A DNA stretch of 64,000 nt from DATGUA01 sp035301545 (GTDB taxonomy: Bacteria > Bacillota > Clostridia > Tissierellales > Tissierellaceae): assembly GCA_035301545.1 (NCBI GenBank), contig DATGUA010000025.1, positions 17,871 to 81,870 on the forward strand, read 5' to 3'. The notes below the pieces were generated by a model, which was not told the origin of the DNA, did no database searches, and was given only the letters and a program-made list of their open reading frames with translations. Positions 35,833 through 43,635 of this stretch are shown in pieces. The translations under genes were made by a program, and so were the position numbers. Each line of letters opens with the position of its first letter. The first letter of the stretch is position 1.

Positions 35833-36780
35833 ATGGAAAAAAGAATTAAACCTTCGATACTTGAAGCTAATATAATATATCTTATATTAGCAATAGGCTT
35901 ATTATTTATAGGAAGTTATGTACAATCAAGAGAGATATATTCTGGACTGTTAATTACAGAATATATATTAATTTTACTTCCTATACTTTTATATCTAAAA
36001 CTTAGAAGATATTCCTTAAAAAAAGTATTACGACTTAATAAAATTAGTTTTAGACAAATAATAATAGTAATAATTATAACTGTATTTACTTATCCTATAG
36101 CTGTTTTTGTACAGACTATATTTATAAATATAATAACTTCTTTTAAGGATGTAGTACCTACAGAAGTACCAATACCAGATAATGGACCACAATATCTGGT
36201 AAGTATATTTATCATAGCTATAAGTCCAGGTATATGTGAAGAGGTAATGTTTAGAGGTTTAATGTTAGATGCCTATGAAAGTATTGGACGTAAAAAATCT
36301 ATAATGATTTCGGCTATATTATTTGCTATCTTTCATTTTACTTTTTTAAATTTACTAGGGCCTTTTATTTTAGGAATAGTATTTGGAATCATGGTATATC
36401 AAACTAATTCTATATATTCTTCTATAATAGGACATATAGTTAATAATAGTCTTGCCCTGACTATAGGATATTATATAAATAAGTATCAGTATCTAATAGA
36501 TGATATGATAGATCAACAAATGGTATCATCTAATGGATCTAATAGTATGATGTCGTCTTTATTTATATTAGGAATCTTAGTATTATCTTTATTAATAGTT
36601 ATTACTCTTTTAAAGAAATTATCTGAAGATGATTTTTATGAGGATGAAAGGGAAGAATTATATATGAGGAGAGAATCATATATTAAAAAGAGACCAGTCT
36701 TAGATAAACTACAATATATTCCTATATTAATAGTTACTGTATTATTTATTATAATTAATTTAGCACTTATTTTATTTTAA
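35833..36780 (+). CDS. CPBP-family intramembrane glutamic endopeptidase
   Basis: A 315-residue protein with about eight membrane segments. The CAAX-protease/bacteriocin-processing (Abi, CPBP) motifs are SPGICEEVMFRGLMLDAYE near residue 135 (EExxxR), FAIFHFTFL near 165 (FxxxH) and IGHIVNNSLA near 202. An acidic, basic-mixed cytoplasmic segment (residues 265-295) precedes a last helix. Substrate unknown; such proteases can process prenylated or peptide substrates. The ATG follows AGGAGG. No bacteriocin genes are near. Confidence 0.88.
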   Translation: MEKRIKPSILEANIIYLILAIGLLFIGSYVQSREIYSGLLITEYILILLPILLYLKLRRYSLKKVLRLNKISFRQIIIVIIITVFTYPIAVFVQTIFINIITSFKDVVPTEVPIPDNGPQYLVSIFIIAISPGICEEVMFRGLMLDAYESIGRKKSIMISAILFAIFHFTFLNLLGPFILGIVFGIMVYQTNSIYSSIIGHIVNNSLALTIGYYINKYQYLIDDMIDQQMVSSNGSNSMMSSLFILGILVLSLLIVITLLKKLSEDDFYEDEREELYMRRESYIKKRPVLDKLQYIPILIVTVLFIIINLALILF

Positions 36781-36834
36781 TCTAGGTATAAAATTTTCAT
36801 TTTATTCCCATAATATAAACTGGAGGGGTGTAAA

Positions 36835-37050
36835 ATGAAAAGAAGGAAAAATAAGAGAAAAAAGAAAAAAGAATTAACAAAAGATGACATATTAAAAATG
36901 GAAATTGCTGAAGAGTTAGGATTAATGGATAAAATAGATCAAGATGGCTGGGGTGGTCTTACAGCTAAAGAATCAGGTAAAATAGGTGGAATTATGACTT
37001 CGAGAAAAAGAAAAGAACAGGAGAAAGAGAAAAAGAAAGATGATGAATAA
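36835..37050 (+). CDS. Small acid-soluble spore-type protein (alpha/beta-like)
   Basis: A 71-residue basic protein. The core LKMEIAEELGLMDKIDQDGW and GGLTAKESGKIGGIMTSRKR corresponds to the alpha/beta SASP fold (protease site EIAEELG and the GRIGG-like block), but with Lys-rich extensions at both ends, as in the minor SspF-like group. The start follows GGAGGGG. The stop overlaps the start of the methyltransferase gene by one base (TAATG). Confidence 0.82.
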   Translation: MKRRKNKRKKKKELTKDDILKMEIAEELGLMDKIDQDGWGGLTAKESGKIGGIMTSRKRKEQEKEKKKDDE

Positions 37051-37790
37051 TGAATATATATAATAGATTTGCCTACCTATATGATGAGCTGATGGATGAT
37101 TTTGATTATGAATATTGGTTTAAATATATTGAGAATATATTTATAAAATATGATAAAAGTCCAAATAGTATCTTAGAAATGGCTTGTGGTACAGGTAGCT
37201 TATCCTATTATTTAGGACAAAAAGAGTACAAGCTTACTTGTTTTGATATATCGGAAGAAATGCTTTCCATAGCTTATAACAAATTAATAGATTTTCATAA
37301 TGTAGAAATATTTCATCAAAATATGATAGATTTTAATTTTAACAAAAAGTTTGATGCCATACTATCTATTTGTGATAGTATAAATTATGTGTATAATGAA
37401 AAAGATCTATTTAGTGTATTTAAAAATGTGTGGAACCATTTAGAGGAAGATGGAATATTTATATTTGATATTAGTTCATATTATAAATTAAAGAAAGTTA
37501 TAGGAAATAATACATTTGTAGAAGATAGAGATAATATATTTTATTCTTGGGAAAATTATTTTAATGAAAAAGATAAGATCTGTAATTTTTATCTTACTTT
37601 TTTTGTAAGGCAAAATGAAGAAGAATATATTCGTTTTGATGAAAGTCATAAACAAAAAGCTTATAAAATAGATGAAATTGTAAAATTATTAAAAGAAGTA
37701 GGGTTTAAAAGAATTGATTATTATAAAGGGTTTAGCTTTAATAGACCTAGTTTTAATAGTGAAAGAATAAATTTTGTAGTAAAAAAATAA
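37050..37790 (+). CDS. Class I SAM-dependent methyltransferase
   Basis: A 246-residue methyltransferase of the Methyltransf_11/25 type. Motif I is ILEMACGTGSLSYYLG near residue 44, with the acidic residue after beta-2 in LTCFDISEEML and motif for the adenine in NMIDFNFN. The sequence starts YNRFAYLYDELMDDFDYEYW, a typical opening of the clostridial family. The substrate is unknown. It is translationally coupled to the preceding SASP-like gene. Confidence 0.85.
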   Translation: MNIYNRFAYLYDELMDDFDYEYWFKYIENIFIKYDKSPNSILEMACGTGSLSYYLGQKEYKLTCFDISEEMLSIAYNKLIDFHNVEIFHQNMIDFNFNKKFDAILSICDSINYVYNEKDLFSVFKNVWNHLEEDGIFIFDISSYYKLKKVIGNNTFVEDRDNIFYSWENYFNEKDKICNFYLTFFVRQNEEEYIRFDESHKQKAYKIDEIVKLLKEVGFKRIDYYKGFSFNRPSFNSERINFVVKK

Positions 37791-37817
37791 ATTAATTAAG
37801 GTTTTAAGTGAAAACTG

Positions 37818-37847
37818 TTGACAAAGTGTAACTTAATGTGATAGCAT
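37818..37847 (+). promoter_or_regulatory. Predicted promoter of the cold-shock gene
   Basis: TTGACA (37818-37823), 18-base spacer, TAGCAT (37842-37847) preceded by TGA (extended -10). The transcript has a leader of about 40 bases. Confidence 0.6.
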
Positions 37848-37895
37848 TTTATAATAGATAGTTAATTTATAAGCAATATTGGAGGAATGTTTAAA

Positions 37896-38165
37896 ATGCA
37901 AAAAGGTACAGTAAAATGGTTTAACGCAACAAAAGGATATGGATTTATTTCAACTGAAGAAGGCGAAGATGTATTCGTACACTTTTCAGCAATACAAGCT
38001 GAAGGATTCAAAACTTTAGATGAAGGTGACGAAGTAGAATTTGAAATAGTTGAAGCAGAAAAAGGTCCACAAGCTGCAAATGTAACTAAAATAGAAGGTT
38101 CAGAAGAAACAGGAGAAACAGAAGAATTAGAGAACACAATGGATTTGGGAAATTTCGAAGAATAA
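37896..38165 (+). CDS. Cold-shock-domain protein with acidic tail
   Basis: An 89-residue CspA-type RNA/DNA-binding protein. RNP1 (KGYGFIS, residues 13-19) and RNP2 (VFVHFSAI) are intact in a standard OB fold to about residue 66. It carries an extra tail of about 22 residues rich in Glu and Thr, which ordinary Csp proteins of 65-70 residues lack. The start is the ATG at 37896: the ATG at 37887 lies one base from GGAGG and is too close. Terminator at 38193-38210. Confidence 0.93.
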   Translation: MQKGTVKWFNATKGYGFISTEEGEDVFVHFSAIQAEGFKTLDEGDEVEFEIVEAEKGPQAANVTKIEGSEETGETEELENTMDLGNFEE

Positions 38166-38192
38166 ATTTCTTTTGTATAATTAAAAATAAGG

Positions 38193-38210
38193 GCCCCGTA
38201 AGGGGCTTTT
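38193..38210 (+). terminator. Intrinsic terminator of the cold-shock gene
   Basis: GCCCC-GTAA-GGGGC hairpin followed by TTTT, an unusually GC-rich spot for this region. Confidence 0.85.
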
Positions 38211-38232
38211 GTTGTTGGTAGGAGGAATTTTA

Positions 38233-39111
38233 ATGAAAGATTATTTAATAAGGGCTATAGATAAAAAAGGAATGATTAGAATATTTGCAGCTAATACTAC
38301 AAATACAGTAGAGGCAGCTAGAAGAGCTCATGACACATCTCCAACAGCTACGGCAGCATTAGGTCGATCATTAACTGCTGGTGTAATGATGGGGTCTATG
38401 ATGAAAAATGATAATGATTCTTTAACATTAAAAATAGCAGGAGATGGACCTGCAGGAAAAATATTAGTAGTTTCAAAAAATGATGGAAAAGTAAAAGGAT
38501 ATATGGATAATCCAAAGGCAGATCTACCTAGTCGAGCTAATGGGAAATTAGATGTAGGTGGTATAGTAGGGAGAAATGGGACTATAACAACTACTATGGA
38601 CTTAGGATTAAAAGATCCATATGTAGGTCAAGCTAATTTAGTAAGTGGAGAAATAGCAGAAGATTTAGCTAATCTATATGCAGTATCAGAACAACAACCA
38701 TCAGTAGTAAGCCTTGGAGTATTAGTAGACAAAGATATCTCAACAAAAGCTGCAGGAGGATATATTATTCAATTACTACCTGGAGTAAGTGAGGGAGATA
38801 TTGATAAAATTGAAGAAAGTCTTAAAACTATAGAACCTGCTTCAGTTATGATTGACAAAGGATTTTCTCCAGAAGATATAATAAAGAAGCTTTTAAAGAA
38901 TTTTGAAATAAAGATCTTAGACAGAATAGAGTTAGAATATAAATGTGATTGTTCTAGAGAAGTAACTGAAAAAGTTATTAAAAGTTTAGGAAAGGAAGAA
39001 ATTAAAACAATTATAGAAGAAGATGGAGGAGCAGAAATAGTTTGTCATTTTTGTAATACTAAGTATCAATTTGATGAAGAAAATTTATCTAAACTTCTTA
39101 TTGACAATTAG
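38233..39111 (+). CDS. hslO: Redox-regulated chaperone Hsp33
   Basis: A 292-residue chaperone that is activated by oxidation. The redox switch ligands are CDC near residue 236 and CHFC near 269, complete as a four-Cys zinc site. The N-terminal RAIDKKGMIRIFAANTT and the GVMMGSMMKNDNDSLTLKI region are typical. The start ATG at 38233 follows AGGAGG. The last codons contain the promoter of the downstream RNA and tRNA genes. Confidence 0.95.
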   Translation: MKDYLIRAIDKKGMIRIFAANTTNTVEAARRAHDTSPTATAALGRSLTAGVMMGSMMKNDNDSLTLKIAGDGPAGKILVVSKNDGKVKGYMDNPKADLPSRANGKLDVGGIVGRNGTITTTMDLGLKDPYVGQANLVSGEIAEDLANLYAVSEQQPSVVSLGVLVDKDISTKAAGGYIIQLLPGVSEGDIDKIEESLKTIEPASVMIDKGFSPEDIIKKLLKNFEIKILDRIELEYKCDCSREVTEKVIKSLGKEEIKTIIEEDGGAEIVCHFCNTKYQFDEENLSKLLIDN

Positions 39112-39129
39112 AAAATTATATTATATACT
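39101..39129 (+). promoter_or_regulatory. Strong sigma-A promoter inside the 3' end of hslO
   Basis: TTGACA (39101-39106) and TATACT (39124-39129), 17-base spacer. The expected start point (about 39134-39137) falls exactly at the first base of the closing stem of the RNA described next. Confidence 0.8.
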
Positions 39130-39133
39130 AGTC

Positions 39134-39273
39134 ATTGTGAGTTACTCAGGAAGTCTGATCAATATGCCAAATAGATCAGTTGGCATGAGTAGGGGATCAA
39201 AATTCTGGATTTTGATTTTGTGTATATTGTTTAGTCCCTATGATTAAATTTGATTATGGTGACTCACAACAAT
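39134..39273 (+). ncRNA. Candidate structured non-coding RNA with pseudoknot, upstream of tRNA genes
   Basis: About 140 bases with no ORF. The ends pair (TTGTGAGT 39135-39142 with ACTCACAA 39262-39269). Inside, TACTC (39143-39147) pairs with GAGTA (39187-39191), enclosing an H-type pseudoknot: CTGATC (39155-39160) with GATCAG (39174-39179), and ATGCCAA (39164-39170) with TTGGCAT (39180-39186), interleaved and directly abutting. A perfect hairpin follows, ATCAAAAT (39196-39203) with ATTTTGAT (39209-39216). The consensus promoter starts transcription at the 5' end. There is no T-run after it, so it may be cut from a transcript shared with the three tRNAs. It does not look like tmRNA, RNase P RNA, SRP RNA or 6S RNA to me. 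Confidence 0.65.
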
Positions 39274-39307
39274 ACTAGACCTTATATTAAGTTATGTTTA
39301 AAAATAT

Positions 39308-39383
39308 GCCCAAATAGCTCAGTCGGTAGAGCAATAGACTGAAAATCTATGTGTCGCTGGTTCGATTCCGGCTTTGGGCACCA
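39308..39383 (+). tRNA. tRNA-Phe (GAA)
   Basis: Cloverleaf with acceptor GCCCAAA/TTTGGGC, anticodon GAA at 39341-39343, T-loop TTCGATTC and encoded CCA. It is the first of three tandem tRNA genes. Confidence 0.97.
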
Positions 39384-39396
39384 TGAAAAGTTGTAA

Positions 39397-39471
39397 GCGG
39401 AAATGGCTCAGTGGTAGAGCATCGCCTTGCCAAGGCGAGGGTCGCGAGTTCGAATCTCGTTTTCCGCTCCA
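39397..39471 (+). tRNA. tRNA-Gly (GCC)
   Basis: Acceptor GCGGAAA/TTTCCGC, anticodon stem TCGCC/GGCGA with anticodon GCC at 39429-39431, encoded CCA. Confidence 0.97.
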
Positions 39472-39477
39472 GTACTT

Positions 39478-39551
39478 GGCGGCATAGCCAAGTGGTAAGG
39501 CAGAGGACTGCAAATCCTTTACCCCCGGTTCAAATCCGGGTGCCGCCTCCA
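39478..39551 (+). tRNA. tRNA-Cys (GCA)
   Basis: Acceptor GGCGGCA/TGCCGCC, anticodon GCA in the loop of GGACTGCAAATCC, discriminator T and encoded CCA. Confidence 0.97.
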
Positions 39552-39556
39552 AATGT

Positions 39557-39593
39557 ACTACTGTTTGATTAATAAATCAACAGTAGTTTTTTT
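39557..39593 (+). terminator. Terminator of the tRNA cluster
   Basis: ACTACTGTTTGATT pairs with AATCAACAGTAGT (one bulged T), followed by seven T residues. Confidence 0.88.
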
Positions 39594-39659
39594 ATGGATT
39601 TTTTTAATTTTTAAAGAAGAAGATGGAAGGATAAAAAGGGAATATTTAATCTTAAACTT

Positions 39660-39703
39660 TTTACACTATATGATACATAATTAATATCTAATAAAAGTGT
39701 AAA
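39660..39703 (+). promoter_or_regulatory. Promoter flanked by an inverted repeat
   Basis: TTTACACT (39660-39667) and AGTGTAAA (39696-39703) form an eight-bp inverted repeat. The left arm contains a -35-like TTTACA, and TAATAT follows at a 16-base spacing, so the arms bracket the promoter of the gene at 39714, as an operator might. Confidence 0.35.
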
Positions 39704-39713
39704 GAGTGATGTA

Positions 39714-40145
39714 ATGAAAAAAATAATTCAAAGTTTATTTTTGTTTTTAATTGGTGGGATATCCTATCATTTTATTGAAATTTTGTGGAGAGGTTATTCT
39801 CATTTTTCTATGTTTGTATTAGGAGGAATATGCTTTGTAACAATAGGATTAATGAGAGAATATTTTGTAGAGAATAATATAGGTATATTAACACAATTAA
39901 TTGTAGCTTGTATAACAATTACTGCTTTAGAGTTAATTTTTGGATTAATATTAAATATAGTATTTAAATTAGATATATGGGATTATAGTGATTTAAGATT
40001 TAACTTTTTAGGACAAATATCTTTATTATATAGTGTTTTTTGGATTTTTCTTTCATTACCAATTATAATTATAGATGGGTTTTTAAAATATTGGTTTTTT
40101 GGAAAAGAAAAACCTGATTATAGAATAATTAATAATTACAAATAA
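39714..40145 (+). CDS. Putative ABC-transporter-permease-type membrane protein (CmpB-like)
   Basis: A 143-residue membrane protein with about four hydrophobic helices. The stretch RGYSHFSMFVLGGICF, the later LELIFGLILNIVF and the segment WDYSDLRFNFLGQISLLYSV with aromatic residues are the pattern of the family annotated as putative ABC transporter permease (CmpB-like). No ATPase partner is near and the actual function is unknown. The ATG follows a weak site, AGAGTGATGTA. It is followed after 19 bases by the gene at 40165. Confidence 0.65.
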   Translation: MKKIIQSLFLFLIGGISYHFIEILWRGYSHFSMFVLGGICFVTIGLMREYFVENNIGILTQLIVACITITALELIFGLILNIVFKLDIWDYSDLRFNFLGQISLLYSVFWIFLSLPIIIIDGFLKYWFFGKEKPDYRIINNYK

Positions 40146-40164
40146 AAAGATTAGGAGAGAAAAA

Positions 40165-40911
40165 ATGAAAAAGAATCCTTTTATTCCTTTAAAATCAGCA
40201 GATCTAGCTATAATTCCAGGAGATACTGATAAAAATATTATTAATAAATTAAATGAAATAGGAGTTAAAACTATAACCACAATTAAATGTAAAGATATAG
40301 ATGAGTCTATATCCTATCATCCAGATATAGTAATCCATCCTATAAATTATAATACTTTAGTTATTGCACCTAATGTGTATGACTATTATAAAGAGGTACT
40401 AAAAGAAACAAATTTAAAATTAATAAGGGGAGAAAGATTTTTAGATGTAAAATATCCAGATGATATTGCATACAATGTAGGAAGAGTATATGGGAAAGCA
40501 TTTCATAATTTTAAATACTCAGACGAAGTGTTAAAGTTTCATTTGAAAAAAGAAGGTGTAGAATTAATAAATGTAAAACAAGGCTATACTAAATGTTCCA
40601 TGGCCGTAATAGATGAATACAGTATTATAACCGAAGATAAACCTATATATAATAAATTAAAAGAATTAGAATATGATCCATTGCTAATAGATTCAAGTTA
40701 TATTAATTTAAAAGGGCAAAAATATGGATTTATTGGTGGGGCTACAGGAAATTTATCAAAAAATACAATCCTTGTATCAGGTAGTCTAAGCCATCATCCA
40801 GAAAAAGAAAAAATTGAAAATTATATATTTAAAAGGAATAAAAAAATCATCTATTTATCAGATGAAAAAATCCTAGATTTAGGAACCATAATTACTCTTA
40901 ATGGTAATTGA
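40165..40911 (+). CDS. DUF6873-type protein (GME-like fold)
   Basis: A 248-residue cytoplasmic protein. The opening NPFIPLKSADLAIIPGDTD and the motifs GYTKCSMAVIDEYSIITEDK (near 145) and FIGGATGNLSKNTILVSGSL (near 190) match what I recall as the DUF6873 family, which is related to the guanidino-group modifying enzyme fold. A Cys/His pair compatible with a thiol enzyme exists (Cys in TKCSMA, His in SHHPEK), but the reaction is unknown. The site AGGAGAG precedes the ATG. It is found next to sporulation and translation genes without an obvious link. Confidence 0.6.
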   Translation: MKKNPFIPLKSADLAIIPGDTDKNIINKLNEIGVKTITTIKCKDIDESISYHPDIVIHPINYNTLVIAPNVYDYYKEVLKETNLKLIRGERFLDVKYPDDIAYNVGRVYGKAFHNFKYSDEVLKFHLKKEGVELINVKQGYTKCSMAVIDEYSIITEDKPIYNKLKELEYDPLLIDSSYINLKGQKYGFIGGATGNLSKNTILVSGSLSHHPEKEKIENYIFKRNKKIIYLSDEKILDLGTIITLNGN

Positions 40912-40975
40912 TGTTAAAATTTACGTAGTATATGCTTTTTACAAGAGTATATACTAAGTTTGAAGGAGTGAAACT

Positions 40976-41830
40976 ATGGAGCCTATTAATATTGGTAGTG
41001 TAGTTCCAGCAGAAAAACTCCATGATGCAATGGAGAAAATTTCATTAAATAAAAAGGTAAATATAAGTTATAAGGACTTTGATGATAGATATATATATTC
41101 TTTTATATTAAATAAAGGAAAAACTGAAGATGAAATAGATTTATACAATACTTTATCTGAATTTGTGCAGGAAACAATTCTCAAATATTATTCTAAAGAA
41201 TTTATTAGAAAAAAAGTATTAAAATTAAGTAAATTTAATAAGATGGAAAATGAAAGAATAATAGATAAAGTATATAAGATAATTATAAATGAAAAAGAAT
41301 TAATAATAGAAAAAGATTATATGAAGAAAGAAATATTAGACTATATTATGGAAAATAATAGTATAATAATTGATGGATATTTAGTATTTAGATCTAAATA
41401 TTTTAATCATATAATAGAAAGAGCTTTAGATAAAGTAATAAAAGATATAGAACTAGAAATGGAATTCCATGAATTTATATACACATTAAAAGATTATGTA
41501 GATAATCAGGAAGCTCAAATTAATGGTGTGAATATAATAATGAATGGAGATGATTTTCAGATAAAAGACTTTGATAATATTCCTATAAATAATGATTTTA
41601 TAGTATTTACATTAGAAGAATTATTTGATGGAGATATAAATCAAGGTGATATTTTACTGAATACACTATTAGCATTAATGCCATCAGAGATTAAGATTCA
41701 TATAGAAACTGGTAAGGAAAATAAATTATTAAATATTTTAAAAGTAATATTTGAAGATAGACTAACTATATGTAATGGTTGTAATTTATGTTATATGGAT
41801 ATAATTAAAAATAAGATGGATAAGAGCTGA
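40976..41830 (+). CDS. ytxC: Sporulation protein YtxC
   Basis: A 284-residue protein of the YtxC family, implicated in sporulation by expression and co-occurrence; no biochemical role is established. The family pattern is a mixed N-terminal domain, a helical middle (IDGYLVFRSKYFNHIIERAL near 130) and a C-terminal tail with DRLTICNGCNLCYM, where a Cys-x2-Cys lies. YtxC commonly lies near thrS in clostridia, as here, with hisS between. The ATG follows GAAGGAG. Its stop codon is part of a terminator hairpin. Confidence 0.82.
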   Translation: MEPINIGSVVPAEKLHDAMEKISLNKKVNISYKDFDDRYIYSFILNKGKTEDEIDLYNTLSEFVQETILKYYSKEFIRKKVLKLSKFNKMENERIIDKVYKIIINEKELIIEKDYMKKEILDYIMENNSIIIDGYLVFRSKYFNHIIERALDKVIKDIELEMEFHEFIYTLKDYVDNQEAQINGVNIIMNGDDFQIKDFDNIPINNDFIVFTLEELFDGDINQGDILLNTLLALMPSEIKIHIETGKENKLLNILKVIFEDRLTICNGCNLCYMDIIKNKMDKS

Positions 41831-41847
41831 TATTATCAGCTCTTTTT
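41823..41847 (+). terminator. Intrinsic terminator overlapping the ytxC stop
   Basis: AGAGCTGA pairs with TCAGCTCT, followed by TTTTT. Confidence 0.85.
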
Positions 41848-41908
41848 CTTTGACCAAATAAGAATTAAATGATATTATGATACAAAAGAGAAGAAGGAAG
41901 TGTAGCCG

Positions 41909-43219
41909 ATGAGTAATGATATAGTTAGGCCGTCAATTTTATCAGGATTTATGGAATTGTTGCCTGAGGACCAGATATTATTTAATAAGATGTTAGATAC
42001 TATTAGAGAAAATTATGAAAAATTTGGTTTCCTGCCAATTGATACTCCTGTTATAGAAAAGTCAGAAGTCTTATTAGCTAAAGGTGGGGGAGAGACAGAA
42101 AAGCAAGTATATAGATTTAAAAGAGGTAGTACAGATATGTCTCTTAGATTTGATTTAACAGTTCCACTAGCTAGATATGTAAGCCAACATTATCCTGATT
42201 TGTCTTTTCCCTTTAGAAGATATCATATAGGGAAAGTATATAGGGGGGAAAGAAGTCAAAGAGGTAGATTTAGAGAGTTTTACCAATGTGATATAGATAT
42301 TATTGGAAATACTAATTTAGGTATTATAAATGATGCTGAAATACCAGCTATTATATACTCAACATTTAAAGATTTAGGATTTGATTCTTTTACTATATTA
42401 ATAAATAATAGAAGACTATTAAAAGGTTTTTTTCAATCTTTAGATATAGAAGATTCTACTTATGTACTTAGAACTATTGATAAGCTAGATAAAATAGGTA
42501 TAGAAAAAGTTAAAGAAGAGTTAAAAAGTCAAGAATTAAATGAAGATGTTATTAATAAAATTATTGAATTTATAAATATTAAAGGTAATAATGATAAAAT
42601 AATAGAAGAATTAAAAGAATTAAATATAGAAAACGAAATATTTAACGAAGGTTTAGAAGAATTAGAAACTGTATCTAACTATATAAAAGCTTTTGGTGTA
42701 TCTGAAGATAATTATAAGATAGATTTGACTATAGCTAGAGGACTTGATTATTATACTGGTACAGTATATGAAACCTTTCTAAATGATCATCCTGATATAG
42801 GTAGTGTATGTTCTGGTGGTAGATATGATGATTTAGCTTCTCATTATACTAAACAAAAGCTGCCAGGAGTTGGTATATCTATAGGTCTAACTAGATTGTT
42901 TTATCAACTAAGAGAAGCAAATATAATTGAAACAAGAGATAATTCATTAACTAAAGCATTAGTTATTCCTATGAAAGGCCAAATGGAAAAAGGAGTAGAA
43001 CTAGTCAATAAATTAAGAGAAGAAGATATATATTCTCAAGTACATGTAGAATCAGGAAGAATGGGTAAGAAATTTGGATATGCAGATAAATTAAATATTC
43101 CATATGTAATAATAATAGGTGAAGAAGAAGTAGAAAATAATACTTATTCTTTAAGAGATATGAAAACAGGCGAACAAGAAAATATTTCTCTAGATAAATT
43201 AATTAATTGTTTGAAATAA
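41909..43219 (+). CDS. hisS: Histidyl-tRNA synthetase
   Basis: A class II synthetase of 436 residues. Motif 2 is RGERSQRGRFREFYQ near residue 112, the histidine motif IARGLDYYTGTVYE near 275 and motif 3 PGVGISIGLTRLF near 325; the C-terminal anticodon-binding domain (KALVIPMKGQMEKGVELVNK) is complete, which rules out HisZ. The sequence belongs to the branch with RGERSQRGR rather than the common bacterial RAERPQKGR form. The ATG follows AAGGAAG. No T-box is seen before it. Confidence 0.92.
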   Translation: MSNDIVRPSILSGFMELLPEDQILFNKMLDTIRENYEKFGFLPIDTPVIEKSEVLLAKGGGETEKQVYRFKRGSTDMSLRFDLTVPLARYVSQHYPDLSFPFRRYHIGKVYRGERSQRGRFREFYQCDIDIIGNTNLGIINDAEIPAIIYSTFKDLGFDSFTILINNRRLLKGFFQSLDIEDSTYVLRTIDKLDKIGIEKVKEELKSQELNEDVINKIIEFINIKGNNDKIIEELKELNIENEIFNEGLEELETVSNYIKAFGVSEDNYKIDLTIARGLDYYTGTVYETFLNDHPDIGSVCSGGRYDDLASHYTKQKLPGVGISIGLTRLFYQLREANIIETRDNSLTKALVIPMKGQMEKGVELVNKLREEDIYSQVHVESGRMGKKFGYADKLNIPYVIIIGEEEVENNTYSLRDMKTGEQENISLDKLINCLK

Positions 43220-43246
43220 TTGGATAAAGGTATAAATAACTATATA

Positions 43247-43275
43247 TTGACAAATACTTAAATAATATATACAAT
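43247..43275 (+). promoter_or_regulatory. Promoter of the thrS T-box transcript
   Basis: TTGACA (43247-43252), 17-base spacer, TACAAT (43270-43275). Confidence 0.8.
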
Positions 43276-43284
43276 ATATATAAT

Positions 43285-43520
43285 TTAATAGAAGCAAGGA
43301 AGGGAAGAGTAAATTATTATATCCTTAAGAGAGATAGGAAATCATAGGCTGGAAATTTCCTAATGTGATAAATAATCGAAGACTACCCCTGAGCTATATC
43401 TGATAAAGGATATCGCTATAACAGCGTTAACATTATAATGAAGAAGTAATTAGGGTGGAACCACGGATATAACCTTTCGTCCCTACAATAGTATTATTGT
43501 AGGGATGGAAGGTTATTTTT
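43285..43520 (+). promoter_or_regulatory. T-box riboswitch, threonine-specific
   Basis: The specifier is read as GAAG-ACT (43382-43384, a Thr codon), matching the layout of the valS leader. The T-box AGGGTGGAACCACGG is at 43452-43466, followed by a terminator stem (AACCTTTCGTCCCTACAA with TTGTAGGGATGGAAGGTT) and T-run. Between here and thrS about 100 further leader bases remain without a clear feature. Confidence 0.93.
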
Positions 43521-43635
43521 ATAAGCTAATTTAGTGAAGCTATGCCAGCCTAGCCAACAAATAGATTCGTGCTGTGAGACTGGGAATAATTTAAATCAAG
43601 AAATATTTCAATAATAAATGAATAGGAGGATTATA

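Noticed and set aside
39319..39552. A 77-codon minus-strand ORF over the tRNA genes
   Set aside because: It is the well-known false ORF from antisense of tRNA genes; the three tRNAs account for the sequence.
43521..43635. A possible second structured element between the thrS T-box terminator and thrS
   Set aside because: Short GC-containing blocks are present, but no clear stems or conserved motifs could be built.
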